From Lineus longissimus (Eukaryota > Nemertea > Pilidiophora > Heteronemertea > Lineidae), in assembly GCF_910592395.1 (NCBI RefSeq), contig NC_088323.1, positions 6,014,001 through 6,078,000 on the forward strand: DNA of 64,000 nt, written 5' to 3'. This document shows, piece by piece, positions 14,001-25,198 of this stretch (its first letter is position 1; every line of letters starts with the position of its first letter). The translations under genes and the position numbers were made by a program. Below the pieces are notes generated by a model. The model was not told where the DNA came from and ran no database searches. It worked only from the letters and a program-made list of their open reading frames with translations.

Positions 14001-14897
14001 TCCTCTGTCTCTCACAACACGTGGTTCCTGTAGCAGGACGTATAAACCCCTGTCTTTCACAACCTATGACCAGTGTAACAGGAGGCATAGTCCTCTGTCT
14101 CTCACAACACGTGGTTCATGTAGCAGGACATATAAACCCCTGTCTGTCACAACCAATGACTGGTGTAGGAGGAGGCATAGTCCCCTGTCTCTCACAACAC
14201 GTGGTTCCTGTAGCAGGACGTATAAACCCCTGTCTTTCACAACCTATGACCAGTGTAACAGGAGGCATAGTCCTCTGTCTCTCACAACACGTGGTTCCTG
14301 TAGCAGGACGTATAAACCCCTGTCTTTCACAACCTATGACCAGTGTAACAGGAGGCATAGTCCTCTGTCTCTCACAACACGTGGTTCATGTAGCAGGACA
14401 TATAAACCCCTGTCTGTCACAACCAATGACTGGTGTAGGAGGAGGCATAGTCCCCTGTCTCTCACAACACGTGGTTCCTGTAGCAGGACGTATAAACCCC
14501 TGTCTTTCACAACCTATGACCAGTGTAACAGGAGGCATAGTCCTCTGTCTCTCACAACACGTGGTTCCTGTAGCAGGACGTATAAACCCCTGTCTTTCAC
14601 AACCTATGACCAGTGTAACAGGAGGCATAGTCCTCTGTCTCTCACAACACGTGGTTCCTGTAGCAGGACGTATAAACCCCTGTCTTTCACAACCTATAAC
14701 CAGTGTAACAGGAGGCATAGTCCTCTGTCTCTCACAACACGTGGTTCCTGTAGCAGGACGTATAAACCCCTGTCTTTCACAACCTATGACCAGTGTAACA
14801 GGAGGCATAGTGTCCTGTCTCTCACAACATGTGGTTCCTGTAGCAGGACGTATAAACCCGTCTTTCACAACCAATGACGGGTGTAACAGGAGGCATG
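11070..14897. repeat. 90-bp tandem minisatellite, about 42 copies, dimeric with higher-order structure
   Basis: The unit begins aacccctgtctttcacaacc and repeats every 90 bp. It is a diverged dimer of two 45-bp halves, both of the form cctgtct.tcacaac..gtgtagcagga..ata..cc. A 4-bp insertion near 11752 and a TGA near 11662 break the frame. Because 90 is divisible by three, long open frames (one of 1081 codons, 11771-15016) arise on both strands. Copies differ mainly at first and second codon positions of that frame (gtg/gag, cgt/cat/cct, agt/ggt, gca/aca), which argues against protein selection. A 270-bp higher-order unit is visible at 13846-14655. Confidence 0.95.
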
Positions 14898-15162
14898 GAG
14901 ACAATGTGCAGACAATTGAGGACCTGTTTTACTTCCTTTGTCAACTATCAGTGACAATCTCCTGGCATGCAACAGATGCTCCGCACTCAAAAAAGTGCCA
15001 TATTTCAGTCAAATAAAAAACAAACTCAAAAATAAACAATTATTACTTTTTTCGCCAAAAAAGTTAACTTGGTACAAACTAAGTTGCCTATTTTCATAAT
15101 AAATCACAAAATCTATACAAACATTATTTCATCATCAATTACATGTACACATGAACTATTTA
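14898..15162. repeat. Unique flank of array, first copy of duplicated segment
   Basis: This 265-bp non-repetitive block (acaatgtgcagacaattgag .. acacatgaactattta) follows the array. It recurs, identical by eye, at 16690-16954. Here it is followed directly by a new stretch of 90-bp units, so it marks a tandem duplication junction at 15162/15163. Confidence 0.9.
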
Positions 15163-16689
15163 TCCCCTGTCTCTCACAACATGAGGTTCATGTAGCAGGA
15201 CGTTTAAACCCCGGTCTTTCACAACCTATGACCAGTGTAACAGGAGGCATAGTGTCCTGTCTCTCACAACATGTGGTTTGTGTAGCAGGACGTATAAACC
15301 CCTGTCTTTCACAACCTATGACCAGTGTAACAGGAGGCATAGTCCCCTGTCTCTCACAACATGAGGTTCATGTAGCAGGACGTATAAACCCCGGTCTTTC
15401 ACAACCTATGACCAGTGTAACAGGAGGCATAGTGTCCTGTCTCTCACAACATGTGGTTCGTGTTGCAGGAGGTATAAACCCCTGTCTTTCACAACCAATG
15501 ACCAGTGTAACAGGAGGCATAGTCCCCTGTCTCTCACAACATGAGGTTCATGTAGCAGGACGTATAAACCCCTGTCTTTCACAACCGATGAACGGTGTAA
15601 CAGGAGGCATAGTCCCCTGTCTCTCACAACATGAGGTTCATGTAGCAGGACGTATAAACCCCTGTCTTTCACAACCGATGAACGGTGTAACAGGAGGCAT
15701 AGTCCCCTGTCTCTCACAACATGAGGTTCATGTAGCAGGACGTATAAACCCCGGTCTTTTACAACCTATGACCGGTGTAACAGGAGGCATAGTCCTCTGT
15801 CTCTCACAACATGAGGTTCATGTAGCAGGACGTATAAACCCCGGTCTTTCACAACCTATGACCGGTGTAGCAGGAGGCACTGTCCCCTGTCTCTCACAAC
15901 ATGTGGTTCATGTAGCAGGACGTATAAACCCCTGTCTTTCACAACCTATGACCGGTGTAGCAGGAGGCACTGTCCCCTATCTCTCACAACATGTGGTTTG
16001 TGTAGCAGGAGGAATAAACCCCTGTCTTTCACAACCAATGACCAGTGTAACAGGAGGCATAGTCCCCTGTCTCTCACAACATGAGGTTCATGTAGCAGGA
16101 CGTATAAACCCCTGTCTTTCACAACCTATGACCAGTGTAACAGGAGGCATAGTGTCCTGTCTCTCACAACATGTGGTTCGTGTAGCAGGACGTATAAAGC
16201 CCTGTCTTTCACAACCAATGACCAGTGTAACAGGAGGCATAGTCCCCTGTCTCTCACAACATGAGGTTCATGTAGCAGGACGTATAAAGCCCTGTCTTTC
16301 ACAACCTATGACCAGTGTAGCAGGAGGCATAGTCCCCTGTCTCTCACAACATGAGGTTCATGTAGCAGGACGTATAAACCCCGGTCTTTCACAACCTATG
16401 ACCGGTGTAGCAGGAGGCATAGTCCCCTGTCGCTCACAACATGAGGTTCATGTAGCAGGACATATAAACCCCTGTCTTTCACAACCTATGACCAGTGTAA
16501 CAGGAGGCATAGTCCTCTGTCTCTCACAACACGTGGTTCCTGTAGCAGGACGTATAAACCCCTGTCTTTCACAACCTATGACCAGTGTAACAGGAGGCAT
16601 AGTGTCCTGTCTCTCACAACATGTGGTTCCTGTAGCAGGACGTATAAACCCGTCTTTCACAACCAATGACGGGTGTAACAGGAGGCATG
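15163..16689. repeat. Second, shorter copy of 90-bp array (about 17 units)
   Basis: It starts inside a unit at a point matching 12561 (offset 2602). It stays nearly identical for about 790 bp; I see one mismatch, 13012 against 15614. It ends against the same flank at an offset of 1792. The difference of 810 bp is exactly nine 90-bp units, so the copies diverged by loss or gain of whole units. Confidence 0.9.
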
Positions 16690-16955
16690 GAGACAATGTG
16701 CAGACAATTGAGGACCTGTTTTACTTCCTTTGTCAACTATCAGTGACAATCTCCTGGCATGCAACAGATGCTCCGCACTCAAAAAAGTGCCATATTTCAG
16801 TCAAATAAAAAACAAACTCAAAAATAAACAATTATTACTTTTTTCGCCAAAAAAGTTAACTTGGTACAAACTAAGTTGCCTATTTTCATAATAAATCACA
16901 AAATCTATACAAACATTATTTCATCATCAATTACATGTACACATGAACTATTTAC
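16690..16955. repeat. Second copy of the array flank
   Basis: Repeats 14898-15162 without a visible difference. After acatgaactattta the sequence becomes unique (caagacaggcg), which marks the right end of the duplication. Confidence 0.9.
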
Positions 16956-18124
16956 AAGACAGGCGAGTGCCAGACCACCAGCCAAATCAACAGGGTTTCA
17001 CCAATGATTCCTTATCCATAAATATTTTAGATTCTTACAGTAGGGGGGTTGTTGCACGCTGATGAAAAGTTATTGGTTATGGTTAAGTCTAACCAGCCGT
17101 GAATGCTGCTGGTCTAATAGATACACACGAGAACCATCATGAACAATATTTGTGCCTGGGTTATTGAACTACCGAAACACTTTCTCATTTCCAAGGTCTG
17201 GCCAGTTGGCCAGTTGGAAGGCCAGCCCGATTCTAGGCAAGCTGGGGAATTGATACACCAGGGTGACTAACAAATAGAGGAAAATAGCTGTCGACTTATC
17301 ATGAGGTATTTTGGCCATATTTTGCATACTGGGTCTAACACCGGTCTAAGTATCACCTATTGTACACATCACTTATTTGACAGCCCAAAGCACAAGTTAA
17401 AAGCTAGAACATCAAAATCCATCCAGACCATAGCGTAATACACATAATTTCTCACCTCATAACATCCATTCAGAGGCCACAGAGATGCCCAACTGGAAAG
17501 ACTCCAGAAAAGGCCAGGTCCACTTCCCTCAATTGCCCATCCCTGACTTCAATATTCATTAGCATACAACAGCAAAAGTGCTCCAAAATGGCTTAAAGCC
17601 CAATCATCCTACTCAGCACATAAGCTCATCCATTTACATGATATCAATTAAAATTTGGAAATAAAATATTTTATCAGCATACATATACAGAATCAGCAAG
17701 GAAGACCACATCAAGAAAGTTTTTCAAAATACAAATCCTGCTTCAACAATCAAGACTCAAGTTTAGTTTCCCAAAGCGGGCATTCTACACAAATTTGCTC
17801 CTCATTTCATAAACAGAGGTTCCCTCAAAATGCATCTTATCGCAATTTTTAAATCCCCATTTTATTTGACATTTGGCGTTCACTGAGCCTCGTTTGTCAA
17901 GATGTCAAACTGGCGACAATAACCTGATGATCAACATCTTTTCATCTTAAGCAATTGGGCAATGGGCTTCTCCAGTTCCTGCAATCATAATTTGCACTAC
18001 ATTGAAATATAAAACCAGACCTCACAGTCACAAAAAGTAAAGCGCAGTCTCTGAACAACAAGTCAATAAATGCAATTTCATGAGGTGGGACGAGGTCAGA
18101 GCACCATCCAAGAAGAGCGGACAA
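16956..18124. other. Spacer and MSL1 3' UTR
   Basis: No gene is recognised. The part next to MSL1 is presumably its 3' UTR. TTTATT at 17861-17866 (AATAAA on the minus strand), about 260 bp past the stop, is a candidate poly(A) signal. Confidence 0.4.
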
Positions 18125-21100
18125 CTATCTTTTGCGGAAGCGACTCTGCTGCTGTTTCTGCTTTTCCTCCTTTTCCTTACGGTCCTCCTCCTTCTCTCGC
18201 TTGGCGATGTCGAACCATGGAAGACTGAATTCACTGGAAACAAAAATTACACATTTTAAATTAGTGGACCTGCCTATGCCTTAAAAAAGCAAACTGAATA
18301 CAAACGCTGTGTTGGAACTACCACTTACAACTTCAGCCATATCAAAGGTCGTATTGGGTGATAGACAACAGGTATTTACTTGGAATACTGCCTCTTAAAA
18401 TTACTGATGATAGAAATACTTGAAAATATCACCCACAACCAGACTATCGTCTGGAAGAAAGCCAAAGTTTTGAATTTTTGAGTTGACTATCGTTATCAAA
18501 GATTTATTCACCAAAGTTGATAAATGTCCAGAGTAGAACGTATATCGGTACTTACTTTTTCTTCTTATATGGCAGTGGATACCCGAACACATTTACAGGA
18601 ATGTCACCAGTTATTTCAAGAAATTTGGCTGAAAGGAAGAGTGAAAGATTGAGAACCGTTTTTAAAACTTTAGTACACTAAATAAAGTAGGGCATGACTT
18701 GACCAGAATCCTTCCTCTCCCTCCCTTTCTTCAGAACTACTATACATTTTCGCGTACATGACGGCGCTGAACACTGCCCTTTTTCTAAGTTTACCCTGCC
18801 GTTTTCTTTGCACATTTCCAAAATCCCCCTCCTTCCAAATTTCTGGAAGAAATACAACGCAAACTTGCCAGCATCAACTCACCTTCATCAAGTATTGGAC
18901 AGAACGTCGTCACCATCTCATTCTTCTTACTCTTTGGCGGGCTGGATGCACCATATCGGCCAGACTTCAACTTCTCGTACATGCGCTGTTCCCGCATCCG
19001 CTGAATATCCCAACGTTTACGCCGCTTTTCGTCATTTTCCGACTTCTGGTGGCGTTTTAGATAAATCTCATCTTCCATATTCTCGGTGCCTTCAAGAGCG
19101 TAACAATTTGACACCGGGTGAAACCGCCATTTTGGGACTTCGACTCTTGCACGTTTTTTTCGATTTGGACTCTCAGGGACTTTTGCAACGACTTCAAGCG
19201 CTTTATAATCTACACATGGTACATAAAATGTTTTGTCCGTTTTCACGATCTCCCCGACTTCTTCTAACTTTCGTTTCACTGGTTTCAAACGGAATTCTAC
19301 TCTGCTTGGTGCAGGTAAGTTTACATTGGGGTCATATTTGTCTATTTTAACAGGTGATGCCTCTGGTTGTTTGCTTCGTAATTCAATGCCTGATGGCGAT
19401 GCCAACCCCTTCTCTGCTGTTTCTGTGCGCTTTTTTACTCTATTACTGAGTAAGTTATTTACACGGGCTTTGTTGCGGTTTTTCCCTGGCGTTCCTTGGT
19501 CCTTATTGGGAGTGTTCAAGTTTCGTCTGTTTGGCGTTCGCTGCTCACCATGTCTCCTGGAAAGCGAAAAAAGATTAATGCTCATGTCTGCTAGCGCAGT
19601 TTAATTCCCAGATTCCATTTTTCTGCTAGACAGTCCTAACCAGGTGACAAACTACATGTTCCGTCATAACCCGGATCACTATCATAAATATCAAAATTGC
19701 TCTTCAGATACAGGTTTTGCACCCTCCAAAAAACTTCCACTTAAATCCCAAGCCTTGGTTTTACCTTCTAATACTTTTTTCTGGTGTCCTCATAGCTTGC
19801 ACTGGAAGATGAAGCGTCCTCTCTGATGTAACACCGGGAATGTCTGATGGAAGTGGTGCATCTACTCCGTCGCCCTTCTGTTTCAGCAACGACATACGCC
19901 GTTCCATGCGCTCCAAACGACATTTTAACTGCAACGAAAAATAAGGGACAAAATCATAACACTGCATTTTTCAGTCATTCTATTTTTGCACCCGGGCTCA
20001 TTTCTTCACCACCACCCCACTCTTGAAAATTGTGGTCTTTGGTCACTTGGACAGGATTTCATCTCAAGGTCACAGTAGACAAAGGGGATTGATGATGCAG
20101 TAACCAATGGCTTAGGAGCTCTGTCCTGGATGTTTAAAGACGTCACCAGCTTGAAAATAAGGGTTCCTCTTCGTTCTAGATTAGGATAGTGAAAGTGAGA
20201 TAGATTTTAAGACTTATCACATCATATGGCCACAGACTACAAAGGGGAAAGTTGAAATTGTCTCTGCCACCAGACAACACTGATTGTTGATTGTCCCTGG
20301 TACCAGGCAGCACCAGTCTACATGTATTGTTTGTAGGTCAAATACCAGGGTACACAGTATGGACTGGACGTTTTCTGCACCTCAGTCATAGTCTCAGCCC
20401 CCCCCCTCCCCAAACAGTGAAAAGTACTATCCCCACCCTTATGCCTCGGCAGACAACAAATACTCATGCCCAACACACACAACCCCATGCTATAACCCTG
20501 CTGCGTGCATACAATAACAACAATGCTCACTCAATCAGCAGTGTATCCCAATACACACAAACCCCATACAGTGTTCTGGGTATAGCACAGACAGTGTAAT
20601 GCCCTTGAATGTGTTATACCTGGCCATACCAGTACGATTCTGGTATCATCTTGAATGGAGACTTTAAACAATTTGGAAGCAAAACATTGGTCATTTTGCA
20701 AAATTTATCCACAACCGTCTCAATCAGACCACTACTCTCTGCTCTGACGACTTGCAAGGAGGTCTGGCCGTTAGATTCTTTGTTCATGGCATTTACATCT
20801 GCCCCTATATTGTGTACTGGCACATGTATACAGTGCTACTAATGGATCAGTCTGGATAGGTCATGTGATCTACATAATGAATAAACCAGTCTGATCAAGT
20901 TTAGAGTGGGATATTTGAATGGGAGACTTGATGGGGTTACTTATCTCATTTCCCAGCCCCAGCGATGTATCCAATTAATTTAAAAATAATTCTTTTATAA
21001 ATTAAAGAGGTAACCCTCTTTTTCCTTTGATGTTGTCACAAAATTAAAATTGTCAGATGTAATAAGCAGTTATTCTGGTCACTTTAGTGGTTGGCATAAA

Positions 21101-22175
21101 TACCTGCCTAATTTTTATACTGAGGTAATTAACATATTCGAGAGGCCATCCTTTCCTGTAGTGAGGATGATTATGAAGAATCTATTAGATTACTTACTTC
21201 TAGAATGGTGACGGCTCATTTGAATATCCCAACAAACTCAATGAAGGCAATGTGTAAACAAGCGCACGTCAATAAAATATGAATGTCAATGGCCCAACAG
21301 CAACAAATTGAACAATTTGTGAGGGGTCCTGCTCTTTAATTGCTTACTAAAATGCACAGTTCAGCTTTAAAAATTGGTTCATACAGAGGTCACGGATTGA
21401 CCCGGAAGTAAAACAAAAACAAAATGCACCTCTGAAAACGACTAAAAATCACACCAAAACCAATGTAGTCTGGCTCTCAAAATGTTTTTAATGGAAAGCT
21501 TGATCATTCTGCTATGTATTATGCATATCACATCAGCAAAGCGTGGCTCAACAATCAAACAAATCGCCAAAGAATCTGTAAAGTTTAACACCGACATTTT
21601 AAAAGCGCATGCCGCATCATCAAACTCGCATCATCTCATCTGTCATTTTTTTTCTTGCTCATTTTTCTTACACAGAAACAAACACTGAAGTCTAAACTAA
21701 AATCGAAAGAGAATATATACGACTAGTAATCTTGATAACAAAATACGGATCTTACCGCGTCTTTTTCCGCAGCCAAAGTTCTGATGAGACGATCTTTCGC
21801 GAGCAGAAGTTGTTGTTGATGTTGGATCATTCCAAGATGAAGAATCAGCATCTCTTTCAAGTGCGCGGATTCTTGATTCCCAGCACTCGTCTGCTTTAGA
21901 ATTTTTTGGATATTGTCATCCGCATTCTGAACTGTCATATTCTCAATTTTCTCGCTAATCGACCCAGACATGATGGTTTTATCTACATTTTCCTGCGACG
22001 AAACCGACAAAGCGCCCCCACCGTCGTCGGTTTTCAACGACGGCGCCAGATCAGTTTTTTCGATCTCAAAACCAGGCGAAGATTTCGATATTCTCCTCAT
22101 CTGTACAGCTTGTCGACTGTCTGGTTTGGTTCTTTGGCATATAGTCAATTCAGATTTCATGTTAAATCCCCTCAT
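18125..22175 (-). CDS. MSL1: MSL1, scaffold of the MSL histone acetyltransferase complex
   Basis: In flies and mammals MSL1 holds together MOF/KAT8, MSL2 and MSL3 in the complex that acetylates H4K16. Five minus-strand exons: 22175-21756, 19928-19765, 19556-18883, 18628-18556 and 18233-18125 (TAG), all phase-consistent, giving 479 aa. A coiled coil spans about residues 105-165 (EMLILHLGMIQHQQ.., then LKCRLERMERRMSLLKQ across the exon 1/2 join); in the family this region dimerises and binds MSL2. A basic, Pro/Ser linker follows. The C-terminal PEHE region (about 330-455) has VEVPKWR, LEGTENMEDEIYLKRHQ and DEKRRKRWDIQRMREQRM, which recruit MOF, then VFGYPLPYKKK and EFSLPWFD. The protein ends in a Lys/Glu/Gln tail. 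KANSL1 also has a PEHE domain, but the coiled coil and C-terminal tail favour MSL1. Two earlier in-frame starts (MRGFNMK) are both possible. Confidence 0.92.
20614..20823 (-). pseudogene. Possible ankyrin-repeat fragment inside MSL1 intron 1
   Basis: The minus-strand frame reads GADVNAMNKESNGQTSLQVV, then a stretch like the second helix of an ankyrin repeat (ESSGLIETVVDKF). GADVNA is the typical ankyrin turn, but TPLH is degraded to TSLQ. No clear splice sites or further repeats are visible, so it looks like a relic or a chance match rather than an MSL1 exon. Confidence 0.3.
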
Positions 22176-22773
22176 AAGACACCAACAGGGTAGTTATTGG
22201 TCTCTAAACACAAGAAATTCGCGGTTGGTAATCCATAACAAAATTTCGAAGCGATCAGGAAGTGACGTACCCTCATCATTTCGCGCGCACTTGCCGGCTG
22301 TTGACAAAAACAAAAAGTCCGTAAATGCTTGGGTAAATCGTAATTTGTTCACTGTTTAAGTTATAGCAATCACGTTATACTTAGGTATGATAAGTATTAA
22401 CTTGTCATTTTTGTCAAATATATCCGCATTCGTGCCTAAATAGTCGCAATTTATGACTCTTTAAATTCAAGTTTGCGGACGAATACAATATTGGGAGTCT
22501 GTGTAAAAATTGAGATATTTTAGCGTTTTAACAAAAAAATCTATTAAGAATCCTCAATCAAATAATCAAGACCCAAAAACAATGTCTTATAAATGTGAAA
22601 AGATAGCAACTACTTTAGTTGATACATCAGATTGAACATGACATTGTACGCTTAATCAAAATGTATAAAAATCAAATGTACACTTCAGTGATCATGACCA
22701 AGATGTATAACTACGCTGCGCTTATTCTACACAAAGTATTCAATTACTAATAAGTTTCTATCACTAGCAGGCA

Positions 22774-22774
<1 letters not shown>
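22176..22774. other. MSL1 upstream region
   Basis: Contains the MSL1 promoter and 5' UTR by position. Locally more GC-rich around 22250-22300 (gaagtgacgt, tcgcgcgcac), then AT-rich. No gene seen. Confidence 0.4.
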
Positions 22775-22831
<57 letters not shown>

Positions 22832-22848
22832 GAGCCCACCCGGGGACG
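22775..22848 (+). tRNA. tRNA-Asn(GTT)
   Basis: A 74-nt cloverleaf. The acceptor stem GTCTCCG pairs with CGGGGAC (one T-G wobble). The D arm GCGCAATCGGTTAGCGC contains the A box. The anticodon stem TTCGG/CCGAA closes loop CTGTTAA with anticodon GTT at 22809-22811. The T arm GGTGG-TTCGAGC-CCACC contains the B box. The discriminator base is G. No intron and no encoded CCA, as expected for a eukaryotic nuclear gene. Confidence 0.98.
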
Positions 22849-22854
22849 ACCTGA

Positions 22855-22861
22855 TTTTTTT
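22855..22861 (+). terminator. RNA polymerase III terminator of tRNA-Asn
   Basis: A run of seven T begins 7 nt after the tRNA 3' end, the normal Pol III stop signal. Confidence 0.85.
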
Positions 22862-24068
22862 CTAACAGCAATAAGGCCCTCAAAAAATTCTAAATTTTTA
22901 TCATGGGTAGGGCGGTTTTTAATATTATTTTTTATTTTTTCTGCACATCAACCCCATGTAATGGAGCATTCTCTTCACACATAGTTTTAGTTCAGCGAAG
23001 TACCTTAAGAGGCGCGCTAATACATCTAGCATCAGGCGAGCACGTTTTCTGAAAAAGGCGCGAATTGGGTATTGAGGAGAAAAAAAATCTTTCAAAAAAT
23101 GAATCCTTGAAAAGTGTTGTAACACTATGAAATATCTAAAATCACTGTGCTATTGTTTATTGAGAAGATGCAAAAATTTGGTGGTCAAGATGAATCCTCC
23201 ATGTCTTACTTGAGATGACATCTCATGGGGAAGGTCCTTTATTTCACTCCACCCCCACTCATCAAGTTTTTTTTCATCTCTTATTGACCCAGGTGCACTG
23301 AGACTATTAAAATAAGGCCTTTCTCGATTAATTTGGTGAGAACCCAGCAGATCGTTAGATCGAAAAGCTCATCCATCTACAAAAGAAATGTGAGCTCACT
23401 TCGTCGTCAAATAAATCGTCGACTACGAGAAACCGGAAGTTCTTACAAGACGTACACGCCTTTCCCCATTCTCCAAAGCAGCGATCACTGCGCAAGGAGT
23501 ATCTCTGCTATGGAGAATGGGCCTTTCCCTAGTCTGGTTCATACCAAAATCATTGTAAGGGGTATTTCTTAGTGTTAAAACACATTATTTGGTGGAAAGT
23601 GTTCTTTTTTTACAATTTATCGGTGCAAAATCTGCGAGCATAGAGGAATATCTTATTTAAGCTACTAGTGAAAGAAATCCATCGTTATTTAATGGCATAA
23701 AACATTTCGGATAATAACGTCCACCCCTTTTAAAGCCCACAATGAATTTGCCCACTTACTCTGAACGAAGCGCGCGCACGTGCAGTCACGCTCCGTTTAT
23801 CTTTTACTACACCACTAATTGCAGCCTCTTGCTTTCTATTCAGGTTTGTGAGTATTCAATAATCAACCGTGATTAATCAATAGGAGATCGATTCATTAGC
23901 TTGATTGATTAAAAATGACCAGAAGTCAGAAATCCGAAACACTTTTAAAGGTCTGTTCACTTTTACACAAGTATTTTAAAAGTAATGTTTTAGGCTAGGG
24001 GTGGGGCTGGACGAGATATTATGTAACAAAAATGTTTATAGAAACATGATGTGGAGTTAAAAGAAATA
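22862..24068. other. Intergenic spacer
   Basis: No gene is recognised. Short frames on either strand at 22925-23125 and 23333-23572 have no family signature. An inverted repeat (cccattctcc at 23465-23474, ggagaatggg at 23512-23521) forms a possible hairpin. Confidence 0.4.
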
Positions 24069-24245
24069 CAGTAGAACCTCTCTACTAAGGACACCCCGGG
24101 ACTGACTAGTGCTGTCCTTAATAGAGAGGTGTCCTGATTAGAGAGGTCAAATTGAATGGAAACAACTGATTTGGGACCAAAACAGGTGTCCCTAATAGAG
24201 AGTTTGTCTTTGATAGAGAGCTGTCTGCTAAGGGAGGTTCCACTG
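24069..24245 (+). mobile_element. Mariner-like MITE, copy 1
   Basis: 177 bp flanked by TA on both sides. The termini CAGTAGAACC and GGTTCCACTG are inverted. The interior repeats ctctctatta/taatagagag and ttggtcccaaa-type blocks on both strands. Non-coding. Confidence 0.8.
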
Positions 24246-24683
24246 TAGTCTTATAGATCATTGTCTTTGTTAGCAAAATGACATCATTCTGTTGCACACA
24301 TGAATTAATCTTTCGATGCTGATTATTAGGGTGCTTAATTAGTACATGTACTAATTAAGTACATGTACTAATTAAGTACTAACAAAGACAATGATCTATA
24401 AGACTACAGTGGAACCTGCCTTAGCAGACACCTCTCTATCAAAGACAACCTCTCTATTAGGGACATCTGTTTTGGTCCCAAATTGGTTGTTTCCAATCAA
24501 TTTGATCTCTCTAATCAGGACACCCCTCTATTAAGGACAGCACTTGCCAGTCCCGAGGGTGTCCTTAATAGAGAGGTTCTACTGTACTAATTAAGCGCCC
24601 TAATAATCAGCATCGAAAGATTAATTCATGTGTGCAACAGAATGATGTCATTTTGCTAACAAAGACAATGATCTATAAGACTA
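24246..24683. repeat. Inverted spacer repeats around the MITE copies
   Basis: The spacer 24246-24350 (gtcttatagatcattgtctt .. gtgcttaattag) recurs inverted at 24585-24683. A partial inverted copy sits at 24380-24405. Between them is a direct repeat of tacatgtactaattaag (about 24341-24380). Confidence 0.75.
24407..24584 (-). mobile_element. Mariner-like MITE, copy 2, opposite orientation
   Basis: 178 bp, TA-flanked, from CAGTGGAACC to GGTTCTACTG. It is close to the reverse complement of the element at 24069-24245 over its full length. Confidence 0.8.
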
Positions 24684-24898
24684 CAGTGGAACCTCCCTTA
24701 GCAGACACCTCTCTATCAAAGACAACCTCTCTATTAGGGACACTTGTTTTGGTCCCAAATCACTTGTTTCCATTCAATTTGATCTCCTGATTAGAGAGAT
24801 CAAATTGAATGTAAACAACCAATTTTGGACCAAAACTAGTGTCCTTAATAGATAGGTGGTCCTTAATAGAGTGGTGTCTGCTAACAGATGTTCCACTG
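24684..24898 (-). mobile_element. Mariner-like MITE, copy 3, fold-back variant
   Basis: 215 bp, TA-flanked, from CAGTGGAACC to GTTCCACTG. The first half matches copy 2. At about 24785 it turns back on itself (tttgatctcctgattagaga, gatcaaattgaatg), so the whole element is nearly palindromic and longer than its neighbours. Confidence 0.75.
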
Positions 24899-25198
24899 TA
24901 CTAAATTTAAAATTTGCTGATTGGCCACTTCGTGAAATCATCAACGAATTATATTGATCACATTGATACATGTAGCTAGGTCTTCATCATTCCGTTTGTG
25001 ATGTTTGCATAAGAGTACTTTTCCCCGCCCGATATATATAAAAAATGTTTGTAAACCATTTATTTGTAGATCTGGGAAGCAAATGTGCCTGTAGGTCACA
25101 GAGTTTAGGTCTCCATTGATGGAGGTGATATCGATATAAACCACTTAATCGTGTTTACATTTTGGTATTTTTGCAGGTGAATTGAACAGTGGAGCAGT

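Noticed and set aside
11771-15016. 1081-codon open frame as a real repeat-protein gene
   Set aside because: Both strands and several frames are open because the 90-bp unit is divisible by three and lacks stops. Copy differences are not biased to third positions, the frame shifts at 11752, and the frame end lies in the duplicated flank. Reported as a minisatellite with a test suggested.
11070-16689. CRISPR-like direct repeat array
   Set aside because: There are no unique spacers; the whole unit repeats, and the locus is in an intron-containing animal genome.
22925-23572. Short basic frames near the tRNA as transposase pieces
   Set aside because: No transposase motif, helix-turn-helix signature or terminal repeat can be seen; the lengths are expected by chance.
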